A DNA stretch of 64,000 bases, taken from positions 310,001 to 374,000 of the forward strand of contig JAIOPM010000057.1 in the NCBI GenBank assembly GCA_021413885.1, written 5' to 3'. The notes below the pieces were generated by a model. That model was not told where the DNA came from. It made no database searches and worked only from the letters and a program-made list of their open reading frames with translations. The number at the start of each line of letters is the position of its first letter. Position 1 is the first letter of the stretch. Below are positions 17,901 to 26,734 of this stretch, in pieces. Position numbers and translations under genes: made by a program. This stretch comes from Planctomycetota bacterium (GTDB lineage: Bacteria > Planctomycetota > UBA1135 > GCA-002686595).

Positions 17901-17934
17901 GCGCCTCGCGCCGGCATTCGCGAGCGCGAGGCGC
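17901..17934 (-). promoter_or_regulatory. Intercistronic stem-loop between binding protein and permease genes
   Basis: GCGCCTCGCG (17901-17910) and CGCGAGGCGC (17925-17934) are perfect 10-bp inverted repeats, extendable by one pair, around a 12-14 base loop. There are only three T after the stem on the transcribed strand, so it is a weak terminator at best. The place, just after the gene needed in excess, fits mRNA 3'-end protection or attenuation. Confidence 0.65.
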
Positions 17935-17966
17935 GTAGGTCGATCACTTCGGTCTTCGACGTCGGT

Positions 17967-19013
17967 CTATTGGGCCTTCGGCTTGTAGATCGAATCGAAC
18001 ACGCCGTTCTCGCCGATGAATTGCTTGTGAGCATCGGGGAAGTCCTTGGCGATCTCCGTGATCGCGAAGAGGCGGATGTTCGGGAACGTCGACGCGTGCT
18101 TCTCGAGCGCGAGCTTGTTGGTCGGGCGATAGAAGTTCTTCGCGATGATCTCCTGAGCTTGATCCGTGTAGAGGAACTTCAGGTACGCCTCGGCGGCGGC
18201 GCGCGTCTTCTTGCGGTCCACGTTGTCGTCGACCACCGCGACGTGCGGTTCGGCGCGGATGCTGATCGGCGGATAGATCAATTCCAGCTCGCCCTTGGCT
18301 TCGCGCGCTTCGAGATGCGCTTCGTTCTCCCACGCGAGGTGAACGTCGCCGATCTGCTTCTGCACGAAGGTCGTGGTCGCGCCGCGCGCACCGGAGTCGA
18401 GCACCGGAACCTGCTTGTAGAGCTTGGTCACGTACTCGGTCGCCTGTTCACGCGTGCCGCCGCGCAGCACGACGGAGCCCCAGGCGCTGAAGAAGCTCAG
18501 GTACCCGTTGCCCGACGTCTTCGGATTCGGAGTGATGATCTCGACGCCCGACCTGACCAGGTCCGGCCAGTCCTTGATCCCCTTCGGGTTGCCCTTGCGC
18601 ACGACGAAGACGATCGTCGAGTAGTAAGGCAGCGAACGATCCGGCAAGCGATCGACCCAACCGTCCTTGATCAACGCCTTCTGGCGAATGGCGTCGGTGT
18701 CCAAGAAGGACGCGAGCGTCACGACGTCCGCTTCGAGCCCATCGATCACGGCGCGCGCTTGCGTGCTCGAGCCGCCGTGCGACTGCTTGATCGTGAGCTT
18801 GTTGCCGCTCGACTTCTCGTAGATCGGGATGAAGGTGTCGTTGATCTCGCGCCACAGTTCGCGCGTCGGATCGTAGGAGACGTTGAGCAGTTCGATCGTC
18901 TCGCCGCCCGGCGCGACGACTGCGGTCGAAGCGCTTGCGGTCGCCGCCGGAAGGAGCAGCGCCAACGGCGCCGCGCGAGAGATGACGTGAGCGATTCTGG
19001 AGAGGTACTTCAT
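17967..19013 (-). CDS. sbp: Sulfate/thiosulfate-binding periplasmic protein
   Basis: A 348-residue solute-binding protein with a cleavable signal peptide (1-28, ending ATASA). Sulfate-binder signatures include ELLNVSYDPTRELWREIN, KQSHGGSSTQARAVIDGLEADVVTLA, IITPNPKTSGNGYLSFFSAWG and WENEAHLEA. It delivers the anion to CysT/CysW. It sits second in the operon, 36 bases after the ATPase gene, and is followed by a stem-loop that may raise its mRNA level over the permeases. Confidence 0.92.
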   Translation of the reverse strand: MKYLSRIAHVISRAAPLALLLPAATASASTAVVAPGGETIELLNVSYDPTRELWREINDTFIPIYEKSSGNKLTIKQSHGGSSTQARAVIDGLEADVVTLASFLDTDAIRQKALIKDGWVDRLPDRSLPYYSTIVFVVRKGNPKGIKDWPDLVRSGVEIITPNPKTSGNGYLSFFSAWGSVVLRGGTREQATEYVTKLYKQVPVLDSGARGATTTFVQKQIGDVHLAWENEAHLEAREAKGELELIYPPISIRAEPHVAVVDDNVDRKKTRAAAEAYLKFLYTDQAQEIIAKNFYRPTNKLALEKHASTFPNIRLFAITEIAKDFPDAHKQFIGENGVFDSIYKPKAQ

Positions 19014-19049
19014 GTTGTCGTTCTCTAGTTGTTGATGGAGTTGTTCGGA

Positions 19050-20855
19050 TCACCGCCGCACCACGAGGAACGGGCACGGCGGCGGTTTGTCGATGAGTTG
19101 CTGGACGATGCCGCTGCGTAGCTCGACCTCACCGGTCGTGCTGTGCTGCGGAGAGCCGATGACGAGGAGGTCGTAGCCGCCTTCCTCGAGCTCCGCACGG
19201 ATCTCGCGCTGCACGGGCCCGCGCCGGACGCGCGCCTTGACGACGACGCCGCGCACCGAGAGCGCACGCGCGCACGCGTCCATGAATTGCGTGATGTGAC
19301 GCGGCACGTCCGGTTGCGACGGATCCTCTTCGGGAAGGATCGTCAGGACGGTCGCCGCGGCGCCGAGTTGCCACGCGAGCCGTTCCGCGAAACGCACGTC
19401 GACCTTGCCGTGCTCTCCGACCGTCACACAGACGAGGAAGCGCGACGGCAACGTCGCGGGTCCGGGCACGAGAAGCATGTGGTGACGAACGTGCGCGAGC
19501 CATCCGAGGTCGCGGCCCAACGTCCCCGCGTCCAGGCCGAGCACCAACACATCGAAGCCTTCGTCGGCGTGCTCGGTCTCGGCGTCCAGCGCGTAGACGT
19601 CCGCGTTCAACGGCTTGTTGCTCGCGACGGCCGCGGCGGCGCTCTCGAGCACCGCGACGCGCGCGTCGAGCCGCGTCGCCATCTGGTGTCCGAGCTCCGA
19701 CGCCGCCTGCGCGCTCGCGGCGACGCCGGAGTCGACGAGCAGACGCAGACTCGCGGGAGCGAGGACGTGGAACCTGCGCACCGCGACCCACGCGCGATCG
19801 CCCACCTTCAGCGGCAAGCGCTCGGCTTCGTGCTGCGGCCGCACCGCGTCGATGAACAGGTGATCGGCGCCGAAGGGAGCCGCGGGCGCGATCGGACGCA
19901 CGCCCGAGAGGAGCGGCAGTCGCAACCGGATTCGTTCGATCCCGCCGATGCTCGCGATCTCCGCGACGGAGCCGTGACCCAAGCGCGGCCAATCCCCGTG
20001 TTCGCGCTCCGAGATCTCGACGTCCTCCGGGCGAAAGAGGACCTGCATGCGCCGCGGAGTACGGCCGACGGTGTTCTCGGTCCCGAGCGACAGTTCGACG
20101 GCTCCGAGGCGCACCGCGTGCTCCGTCGACTCGCCGACCATCAGGTTGGCGGCGCCGAGGAACGTGGCGACGAACGGCGAACGCGGGCGCAGGTAGAGGT
20201 CCTGCGGCGCGCCGACCTCGAGCAAGCGACCGTCGCGCAACACGGCCATGCGATCGGCGAGCTCGAAGGCTTCTTCTTGGTCGTGCGTCACGAAGACCGT
20301 CGTCAAACCGATCTCGCGTTGGATGCGCCGCAAAGCTTGGCGCAGCTCGAGGCGAATCTTGGCGTCGAGCGCACCGAACGGTTCGTCGAGCAGCAAGACG
20401 TCGGGCTCGTGCGCGAGCGCGCGAGCGAGAGCCACGCGTTGCTGCTGACCGCCCGAGAGCTGACGCGGATAGCGGTCCGCGAGTCCGGCGAGCCCGACGA
20501 TCTGCAGCAATTCCTCGCGACGCGCGCGACGGGCGGCGGCGGGAACCTTGCGCACGCGCAGCGCGAACTCGACGTTGTCCGCGACCGTCATGTTCTTGAA
20601 GAGCGCGTAGTGCTGGAACACGAAGCCGACGGCGCGGTCCTTCGGCGAGATGTGCGTGACGTCGCGACCGTGGAGCTTCACGACTCCCGCGTCGACTTCC
20701 GCGAGTCCCGCGATCATGCGGAGCAGCGTGCTCTTGCCGCTGCCGCTCGGGCCGAGCAGCACGAACAGTTCGCCGGACGCGACGTTCAGCGAAACGTTGT
20801 CGACGACGGGCGTGTCGCCGTAGCGCTTGGTCAGGTGCTCGATCTCGATGGACAT
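19050..20855 (-). CDS. cysA: Sulfate ABC transporter ATPase CysA fused to tandem universal-stress-like domains
   Basis: A 601-residue fusion. Residues 1-235 are the ATPase: Walker [10 protein letters not shown] (35-43), Q-loop [15 protein letters not shown], Walker [12 protein letters not shown], switch His191. Residues about 240-365 are the TOBE/regulatory part. Two domains follow at about 366-467 and 468-601 that read as universal stress protein folds (VRR...[10 protein letters not shown] and C-terminal CPFLVVRR). The second lacks the usual GxxG(x9)GS ATP loop. CysA is normally about 350 residues, so the fusion is real extra sequence, with no frame break. ATG at 20855 starts the ABC domain. 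It is the first gene of the operon; a TATACC hexamer (20860-20865) lies 4 bases upstream. Confidence 0.88.
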   Translation of the reverse strand: MSIEIEHLTKRYGDTPVVDNVSLNVASGELFVLLGPSGSGKSTLLRMIAGLAEVDAGVVKLHGRDVTHISPKDRAVGFVFQHYALFKNMTVADNVEFALRVRKVPAAARRARREELLQIVGLAGLADRYPRQLSGGQQQRVALARALAHEPDVLLLDEPFGALDAKIRLELRQALRRIQREIGLTTVFVTHDQEEAFELADRMAVLRDGRLLEVGAPQDLYLRPRSPFVATFLGAANLMVGESTEHAVRLGAVELSLGTENTVGRTPRRMQVLFRPEDVEISEREHGDWPRLGHGSVAEIASIGGIERIRLRLPLLSGVRPIAPAAPFGADHLFIDAVRPQHEAERLPLKVGDRAWVAVRRFHVLAPASLRLLVDSGVAASAQAASELGHQMATRLDARVAVLESAAAAVASNKPLNADVYALDAETEHADEGFDVLVLGLDAGTLGRDLGWLAHVRHHMLLVPGPATLPSRFLVCVTVGEHGKVDVRFAERLAWQLGAAATVLTILPEEDPSQPDVPRHITQFMDACARALSVRGVVVKARVRRGPVQREIRAELEEGGYDLLVIGSPQHSTTGEVELRSGIVQQLIDKPPPCPFLVVRR

Positions 20856-21419
20856 AGGCGGTATAGGACGATCTGCCGCGTGCGGCCGGAGATTGCGCGT
20901 CGAGGAAACGGGCCGACCGGATCCGGACGGCGCGCGAGAGACATCGGTGGGCGACCGGCGACCCCCGACGCTCGAGGTGAAGCCCGCGGCCGACGTCCCA
21001 TGAGAGAAGCGAGTCCAACGCGACAACGCCCACCAGCTGCGAAGCGACTCGCTCATTCGATTCGAGCTCCCGGCGACCGCGCATGGAGCGGCACACGAGC
21101 AACGGCGCGGCGCGAGAGGAGGAAGAGTTGCATGCGGATGGAAAGACGTTCGCGAGGAGGAGTTCGTCGAGCGTCAACGCAACGCATATGCCGTGTTCGC
21201 TCGACGCCTCGCGACCATCGAGGGCGAGCGCTCTTCGCCGAAGAGCTCGCGAACCAGGATCCTTCCTGGCGAAACCGTGAAGCGACGGCACGGGCTCCAC
21301 GGCCGCGGACCGTCGCGGGTCACGGGCCCGGCCGTGAACCGTGCTCGCGGATCGGGCATGATTCATGCACCGGCGCGCGGAACTCCGAAACTCTCGCGCC
21401 CCGAACCGCCCCACTCCGC
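20856..21419. promoter_or_regulatory. 564-bp divergent intergenic region with inverted repeats
   Basis: No convincing gene is seen; short open frames here have no signal or family features. Three inverted repeats stand out: GCTCTTC-gcc-GAAGAGC (21230-21246), CCAGGA-tcct-TCCTGG (21254-21269), and CACGGCCG / CGGCCGTG (21298-21305 with 21329-21336). They lie nearer the sigma-54 activator gene and could be operators or a leader structure. No convincing GG-N10-GC sigma-54 promoter was found. Confidence 0.4.
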
Positions 21420-22967
21420 ATGCCGACCCCCGAAGCGCCGATCGCGTTCCTCCTCGACGTATGGAAGGAGGTGAGTCGTCACGCGGACCTCGCGCCGTCG
21501 CTCGCGCGGCTCTTGCATCGAATCGGACGCGAGCTCCCCGTGCAGGCGTGGATCGTGCGCCGCATCGATCTCGCGAACGGAAGGATCGAAACCGCCGCGG
21601 CGGCGACGACCAGCGGCGAGCGCGACACTTCAACGCAGCGCGGCGAGCTCGCGCCGCCCGACCTCGATCGCTTGCGCGCGTGGATCGCCGACGGCGGCGC
21701 CAAGGCGTGGAAGGCCGGCGAATCCGACGCGTTGCGGCGCATGATCGATCCCGCGGGGCGGCGCGTCGCGTTGCTCGCGGCGACGTTGGCGGGCGAAGGC
21801 GAGATCGCGGGCGTCGTGTTGCTCGAGGGCGAGAACGACGAGCTCGTCGGCGCGTTGCGCTGGATCGTCGCGTTGCGCGAACCGATGTCGGTCGCGCTCG
21901 CCAACGATCTGCGCCTGCACGAACTCGCGCGCCTGCGCGAAGCCGCCGAAGCCGACAACCGCGCGTTGCTCTCGCGTCTGCAGCGCGAAGACATCAGCGA
22001 ATCCGTCGTCGGCGCGGCGACCGGTTTGAGCGAAGTGATGGCGCGCGTCGAGCAAGTCGCGCGGACCGACGCGCCGGTGTTGATCCTCGGCGAGACCGGC
22101 TCGGGCAAGGAAGTCGTCGCGCGCAACATCCACTCGCGCTCACGCCGCGCGAAAGGTCCGTTCCTGCGCGTCAACTGCGGCGCGATCCCGCCGGAGCTCG
22201 TCGACTCCGAACTCTTCGGCCACGAACGCGGCAGCTTCACCGGCGCGGTCAACACGCGGCGCGGTTGGTTCGAGCGCGCGGACGGCGGCACGTTGTTCCT
22301 CGACGAACTCGGCGAACTCCCCGCCGCGGCGCAAGTGCGCTTGCTGCGTGTCCTGCAAGACGGTTCGTTCGAACGCGTCGGCGGCCAAGAACAACTCCAC
22401 GTCGACGTGCGTCTCGTGGCGGCGACGCACCGCGAGATGGAAGCGCTGGTCGGCGACGGTTCGTTCCGTCAGGACCTCTGGTACCGCATCAACGTCTTCC
22501 CGATCCGTCTGCCGCCGCTGCGCGAACGTGCCGCCGACATCCCGGCGCTCGCCGCACACTTCGCGAGCCGCGCGGGTCTGCGTTTGCACGGCGTCGCGCT
22601 CTCGCCGACGCCCGAGGATCTGCGCGTGCTCGTCGAGTACGACTGGCCGGGCAACGTGCGCGAGCTCGCGAGCGTGATCGAGCGCGCCGCGATCCTGGGC
22701 GACGGTCGTCACCTGGCGATCGCCGCGGCGTTGGGCTCGAGCCCGCGCATCGGGACGAACGAGGTCGCGCTCGAACCGACCGCCGAAGACGCGTCGCTCG
22801 AATCCGCGATGACGCGCCACATCGTCGCCGCGCTCGAGAAGACCCGCGGTCGCATCGAAGGTCCGTACGGCGCGGCGAGTCTGCTCGGCATCAACCCGCA
22901 CACGCTGCGCTCGCGGATGCGCAAACTGGGCATCGAGTGGAGCAAGTTCCGCGGCGCGACGAGCTGA
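21420..22967 (+). CDS. Sigma-54-dependent transcriptional activator (GAF-AAA-Fis)
   Basis: A 515-residue enhancer-binding protein. Residues 1-175 form a GAF-like sensor, followed by a helical linker. The AAA+ domain runs from about 195 to 430, with Walker A GETGSGKE (224-231), the sigma-54 contact loop GSFTGA (271-276, Ser in place of the usual Ala), Walker B GGTLFLDELGELP, and the R-finger region. The C-terminus is a Fis-type helix-turn-helix (LLGINPHTLRSRMRKLGIE), as in the NorR/FhlA group. ATG at 21420 begins the conserved part. It is divergent from the sulfate operon and may control it, which is unproven. Confidence 0.88.
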   Translation: MPTPEAPIAFLLDVWKEVSRHADLAPSLARLLHRIGRELPVQAWIVRRIDLANGRIETAAAATTSGERDTSTQRGELAPPDLDRLRAWIADGGAKAWKAGESDALRRMIDPAGRRVALLAATLAGEGEIAGVVLLEGENDELVGALRWIVALREPMSVALANDLRLHELARLREAAEADNRALLSRLQREDISESVVGAATGLSEVMARVEQVARTDAPVLILGETGSGKEVVARNIHSRSRRAKGPFLRVNCGAIPPELVDSELFGHERGSFTGAVNTRRGWFERADGGTLFLDELGELPAAAQVRLLRVLQDGSFERVGGQEQLHVDVRLVAATHREMEALVGDGSFRQDLWYRINVFPIRLPPLRERAADIPALAAHFASRAGLRLHGVALSPTPEDLRVLVEYDWPGNVRELASVIERAAILGDGRHLAIAAALGSSPRIGTNEVALEPTAEDASLESAMTRHIVAALEKTRGRIEGPYGAASLLGINPHTLRSRMRKLGIEWSKFRGATS

Positions 22968-23063
22968 TCGGCGCCCGCGTCCGCGGCCCCGAGAGAGATT
23001 GACGGAACTTCGGCGAGGCGAACGCGCGGCCCGCGGGATGATGACGGACCAAGGGGTCGCGGG

Positions 23064-24767
23064 ATGTCCATACCGTTTCGTTCGTTGTCGTGTTGGTTGC
23101 TGCTGATCGGTCCCGCGTTCGCGCAGACGACCGCGCGGGTGAGCGTCGCCGACGGCGGCCTCCAAGCGAATGCGATCGCGCGCGAGGCGAAGCTCTCCGC
23201 GGACGCGCGCTTCGTCTCCTTCGGGAGCCCGGCGAACAACCTCGTCGCCGGCGACGGCAACGGTTCGTGGGACGTCTTCGTGCGCGACCGCTTCACCGGC
23301 CAGACGACGCGCGTGACCGTCAGTTCCGCCGGCGTCGAACAGAGCCCGTCGGTCACGTTCCACTCGTCGCTCTCCGCCGACGGCCGCTTCGTCGCATTCG
23401 ACAGCGAGGCCGCGAACCTGGTGCTCGGCGACGGCAACGCTGCGATCGACGTCTTCCTCCACGATCGACTGACCGGTGCGACCACGCGCGTCAGCGTCGC
23501 TTCGAACGGACTCGAGGGCGACGGTCCTTCTTCGTTCCCCGTGCTCTCGTCGGACGGTCGTTGGGCGACGTTCAACGGCTTCGCGACGAACTTGGTCGCG
23601 GGCGACGGCAACGGAACGTGGGACGTGTTCGCGCGCGACACGCAGACCGGACAAACCGTGCGAGCGAGCGTCGACTCGAACGGCGTCGAAGGCAACCAAC
23701 AATCGGTGGAGCCCGCGCTCTCCGGCGACGGACGCTTCGTCGCGTTCCGTTCACTCGCGAGCAACCTGATCGCCGCCGACACGAACGGTCTCGAAGACGT
23801 GTTCGTGCACGACCTGACGACCGGCCAAACGATCTGCGCGACGCGCACGCCGGCGGGGCTCGCGAGCAACGGCGGCTCGCTTCGCGCGCGCCTCTCGGAC
23901 GACGGACGTTTCGTCGCGTTCACGAGCGACGCTTCGGACCTCGTGCCGTCCGACACCAACGCGAAACGCGACGCCTTCGTGCGCGACCTGACGGCGGGCG
24001 TGACGACGCGCGTGAGCGTGGCCACCGGCGGCGCGCAGGCTCTCGGGATCTCCGACGTCGGCGACTTGTCGGCGGACGGACGCTGGGTCGTGTTCAGCAG
24101 CAGCGCTTCGAACCTGGTCCCCGGCGACACGAACTCCGTGACCGACGTGTTCGTCCACGATCGATGGAGCGGCGAGACCAAGCGGATCAGCGTCGCGTCG
24201 AACGGCGTCGAAGGCGATCAAGCGAGCGACGGCGGCATGCTCTCCGCGGACGGACGCACGCTCGTGTTCACGAGCCACGCCGACAACCTCGTGCCCTTCG
24301 ACACCAACGTCGCCCAAGACGTCTTCGTGCGCGACGAGAACTGCGCGGCGCCGGTCGCGTACTGCACGGCGAAGGTGAACTCGCTCTGTTGCTCGCCGTC
24401 GATCCTGTTGCTCGGCGCGGCGAGCGCGAGCACCGGATCCGGCGCGTTGCTCTCGACGACGCAAGTGCTCGGCAACAAGAGCGGGCTCTACTTCCACAGC
24501 GTGATCGCGCCGGTCGCACTCCCTTTCCACGGCGGTTGGCTGTGCGTGAAAGCGCCGACGAAGCGCCACGGCGCGACGAACTCCGGCGGCACCGCGGGGA
24601 CATGCACCGGCGTCTTCAACGAGGACTTCAACGTCTACATCGCGAGCGGCGTGGATCCCGCGCTCGTCGCCGGCGCGACCGTCAACCTGCAACACTGGTC
24701 GCGCGATCCCGGCGCGCCTTTCGGCGACAGCTTGAGCAACGCCCTGACGGCGATGATCTGCCCGTAA
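23064..24767 (+). CDS. Secreted PD40/TolB-like beta-propeller protein, copy 1
   Basis: A 567-residue protein. Signal peptide 1-21 ends in PAFA. Residues about 25-425 hold seven or eight repeats of about 54 residues with the pattern SADGRFVAFxSxAxNLVxGDxNGxxDVFVxDRxTGxTTRVSV, which fold as PD40 propeller blades. The D-x-N-G-x-x-D stretch in each blade could bind Ca2+. A C-terminal domain (about 428-567) begins at CTAKVNSL and has GLYFHS, FHGGWLCVKAPTKRH and LQHWSRDP; it is shared by all three copies. Likely extracellular. Function unknown. Confidence 0.75.
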   Translation: MSIPFRSLSCWLLLIGPAFAQTTARVSVADGGLQANAIAREAKLSADARFVSFGSPANNLVAGDGNGSWDVFVRDRFTGQTTRVTVSSAGVEQSPSVTFHSSLSADGRFVAFDSEAANLVLGDGNAAIDVFLHDRLTGATTRVSVASNGLEGDGPSSFPVLSSDGRWATFNGFATNLVAGDGNGTWDVFARDTQTGQTVRASVDSNGVEGNQQSVEPALSGDGRFVAFRSLASNLIAADTNGLEDVFVHDLTTGQTICATRTPAGLASNGGSLRARLSDDGRFVAFTSDASDLVPSDTNAKRDAFVRDLTAGVTTRVSVATGGAQALGISDVGDLSADGRWVVFSSSASNLVPGDTNSVTDVFVHDRWSGETKRISVASNGVEGDQASDGGMLSADGRTLVFTSHADNLVPFDTNVAQDVFVRDENCAAPVAYCTAKVNSLCCSPSILLLGAASASTGSGALLSTTQVLGNKSGLYFHSVIAPVALPFHGGWLCVKAPTKRHGATNSGGTAGTCTGVFNEDFNVYIASGVDPALVAGATVNLQHWSRDPGAPFGDSLSNALTAMICP

Positions 24768-24835
24768 GCGCGGTTCGAAGCGACGCCTCGCGTCAACGAA
24801 CCGCGAGTTCCTCGAACCCTCTCGGGCTCCCGCGA

Positions 24836-24841
24836 CATACT
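24836..24841 (+). promoter_or_regulatory. -10 hexamer directly before propeller copy 2
   Basis: CATACT ends 6 bases before the ATG at 24848, with a weak -35 candidate TCGAAC 18 bases upstream (24812-24817). It implies a leaderless transcript and a separate promoter for copy 2. Confidence 0.35.
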
Positions 24842-24847
24842 GTCGGC

Positions 24848-26581
24848 ATGAGCCTCCTCCCCATCGCAAACCAGCGTCGTTCGTGGTTGTGCTTCGTGCT
24901 GCTCGCCGGTTCCGCGGCGGCGCAAACGACTTCGCGCGCGAGCGTCGCGACAGGAGGTCTCGAGTCGAACGGCGACTCGACGATCCCGGCGGTGTCCGCG
25001 GACGGTCGCTTCGTCTCGTTCGGCAGCCTCGGATCCAACTTGGTCGCCGGCGACACCAACGCGACGTGGGACACGTTCGTCCGCGACCGCTTCACGGGCG
25101 TGACGACGCGCGTGAGCGTCAGCTCGGCCGGCGTCGAGCAGAGTTCGAGCTCCGACTCGTCGATCTCCGGCGACGGCCGCTGGGTGGCGTTCGACAGCGC
25201 CGCGACGGCGTTGGTCGCCGGCGACACCAACGGCAAGCTCGACGCGTTCGTCCACGATCGACAGACCGGAACGACGACGCGCGTCAGCGTTTCCTCGGGC
25301 GGACTGCAAGCGAACGGCGCTTCGCAATACCCGCGCCTCTCCGACGACGGCCGCTGGATCGCGTTCTCGAGCGGCGCGACGAACCTCGTCGCGGGCGACG
25401 TGAACGGCGATCAGGACGTGTTCCTGCACGACACGCTCACCGGCGCGACCGTGCTCGTCAGCGTCGATTCCGGCGGCAGTCAGGGCAACGGCGGTTCGAT
25501 GGCCACGTCGGTCTCGGGCGACGGGCGCTACGTCGCGTTCTATTCCTCGGCCTCCAATCTGGTCGCCGGCGACACGAACGCCGAGACGGACATCTTCGTG
25601 CGCGACCTCGTCGCGGGGCAGACCGTGTGCGCGAGCCGCAACCTGCTCGGGCTCGCGAGCGACGGTTCGTCGAGCGGCGCACGGCTCTCGGCCGACGGTC
25701 GGATCGTCGCGTTCTCGAGCACGGCGACGGATCTCGTCCTCGGCGACACCAACCACCTCGTCGACACGTTCGTGTACGACCTCGTGACGGGAACGACGAC
25801 GCGCGTCAGCGTCTCGAGCTCCGGCATGCAGGCGTCCGAGGATTTCTTCAGCTCGCTCGGCTCCCTCGCCGGCGGGGTGTCCGCGGACGGACGTTGGATC
25901 GTGTTCGCGAGCGACGCGGTCGACCTGGTCGTCGGCGACACGAACCACCTGTGGGACGTCTTCCTGCACGACCGCCAGACCGGGACGACGTCGCGCGCCA
26001 ACCTGTTGCCCGACGGCTCCCCGACGATCGGCGGCGACTCGACCGACATCGCGATCTCGAGCGACGGCCGCACGCTCGTGTACGAGAGCCGCGCGAATGC
26101 CCTCGTGCCGTTCGACGCGAACGGCGCCGTGGACATCTTCGTGCGCGACGAAAACCAACCGATGCCGGTCGTGTACTGCACGGCGAAGACGAACTCGCTC
26201 GGCTGCACGCCTTCGATCGCGTTGCTCGGCGCGACGAGCGCAAGCGCGGGCTCCGGCGCGCAACTGAAGACGACTCAAGTGCTCGGCGCGAAGAACGGTC
26301 TGTACTTCCACAGCACGCTCACGCCGGTCGCGTTGCCGTTCCACGGCGGTTGGCTCTGCGTGAAGGCGCCGACGAAGCGTCACGCCCCGAAGAACTCCGG
26401 CGGAACGGCGGGCACGTGCAACGGCGTGTCTAGCGAGGACTTCAACGCCTACATCGCGAGCGGTGCGGATCCCGCGCTCGTCGCCGGAGCGACCGTGAGC
26501 GTCCAACATTGGTCGCGCGATCCGGCGGCGCCGTTCGGCGACGGGTTGAGCAACGCGGTCCGCGCGACGATCGCTCCGTAG
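24848..26581 (+). CDS. Secreted PD40/TolB-like beta-propeller protein, copy 2
   Basis: A 577-residue paralogue of its two neighbours, with a signal peptide (MSLLPIANQRRSWLCFVLLAGSAAA in two parts: basic start to 11, core 13-25). It has the same blade repeats, with GDTNG(x)2D in most blades, and the same C-terminal domain (CTAKTNSLGCTPSI onward). An extra loop (EDFFSSLGSLAGG) interrupts one blade. The frame is open far upstream, but ATG at 24848 starts the signal peptide. Eighty bases separate it from copy 1. Function unknown. Confidence 0.75.
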   Translation: MSLLPIANQRRSWLCFVLLAGSAAAQTTSRASVATGGLESNGDSTIPAVSADGRFVSFGSLGSNLVAGDTNATWDTFVRDRFTGVTTRVSVSSAGVEQSSSSDSSISGDGRWVAFDSAATALVAGDTNGKLDAFVHDRQTGTTTRVSVSSGGLQANGASQYPRLSDDGRWIAFSSGATNLVAGDVNGDQDVFLHDTLTGATVLVSVDSGGSQGNGGSMATSVSGDGRYVAFYSSASNLVAGDTNAETDIFVRDLVAGQTVCASRNLLGLASDGSSSGARLSADGRIVAFSSTATDLVLGDTNHLVDTFVYDLVTGTTTRVSVSSSGMQASEDFFSSLGSLAGGVSADGRWIVFASDAVDLVVGDTNHLWDVFLHDRQTGTTSRANLLPDGSPTIGGDSTDIAISSDGRTLVYESRANALVPFDANGAVDIFVRDENQPMPVVYCTAKTNSLGCTPSIALLGATSASAGSGAQLKTTQVLGAKNGLYFHSTLTPVALPFHGGWLCVKAPTKRHAPKNSGGTAGTCNGVSSEDFNAYIASGADPALVAGATVSVQHWSRDPAAPFGDGLSNAVRATIAP

Positions 26582-26734
26582 CCGCTCGCCCGGTCGAAGC
26601 GCGCCGGCGGCTCTTTCGAAGCGCGAACTCCCCGGCGTTCGTCGCCCGGGGTAACTTCACGAACCTCGCGCTTTCCTCGAACCCGCACGAGCGTCCGCGG
26701 CGTGGTCGGGGAAGTCCCAACAGGAGAAGAGTCC

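Noticed and set aside
21083..21280. Short open frame in the sulfate/activator gap
   Set aside because: No ribosome site, signal or family feature; composition like a random frame.
19143..21419. Upstream extension of the sigma-54 activator across the cysA gene
   Set aside because: Antisense to cysA; the GAF domain begins at 21420.
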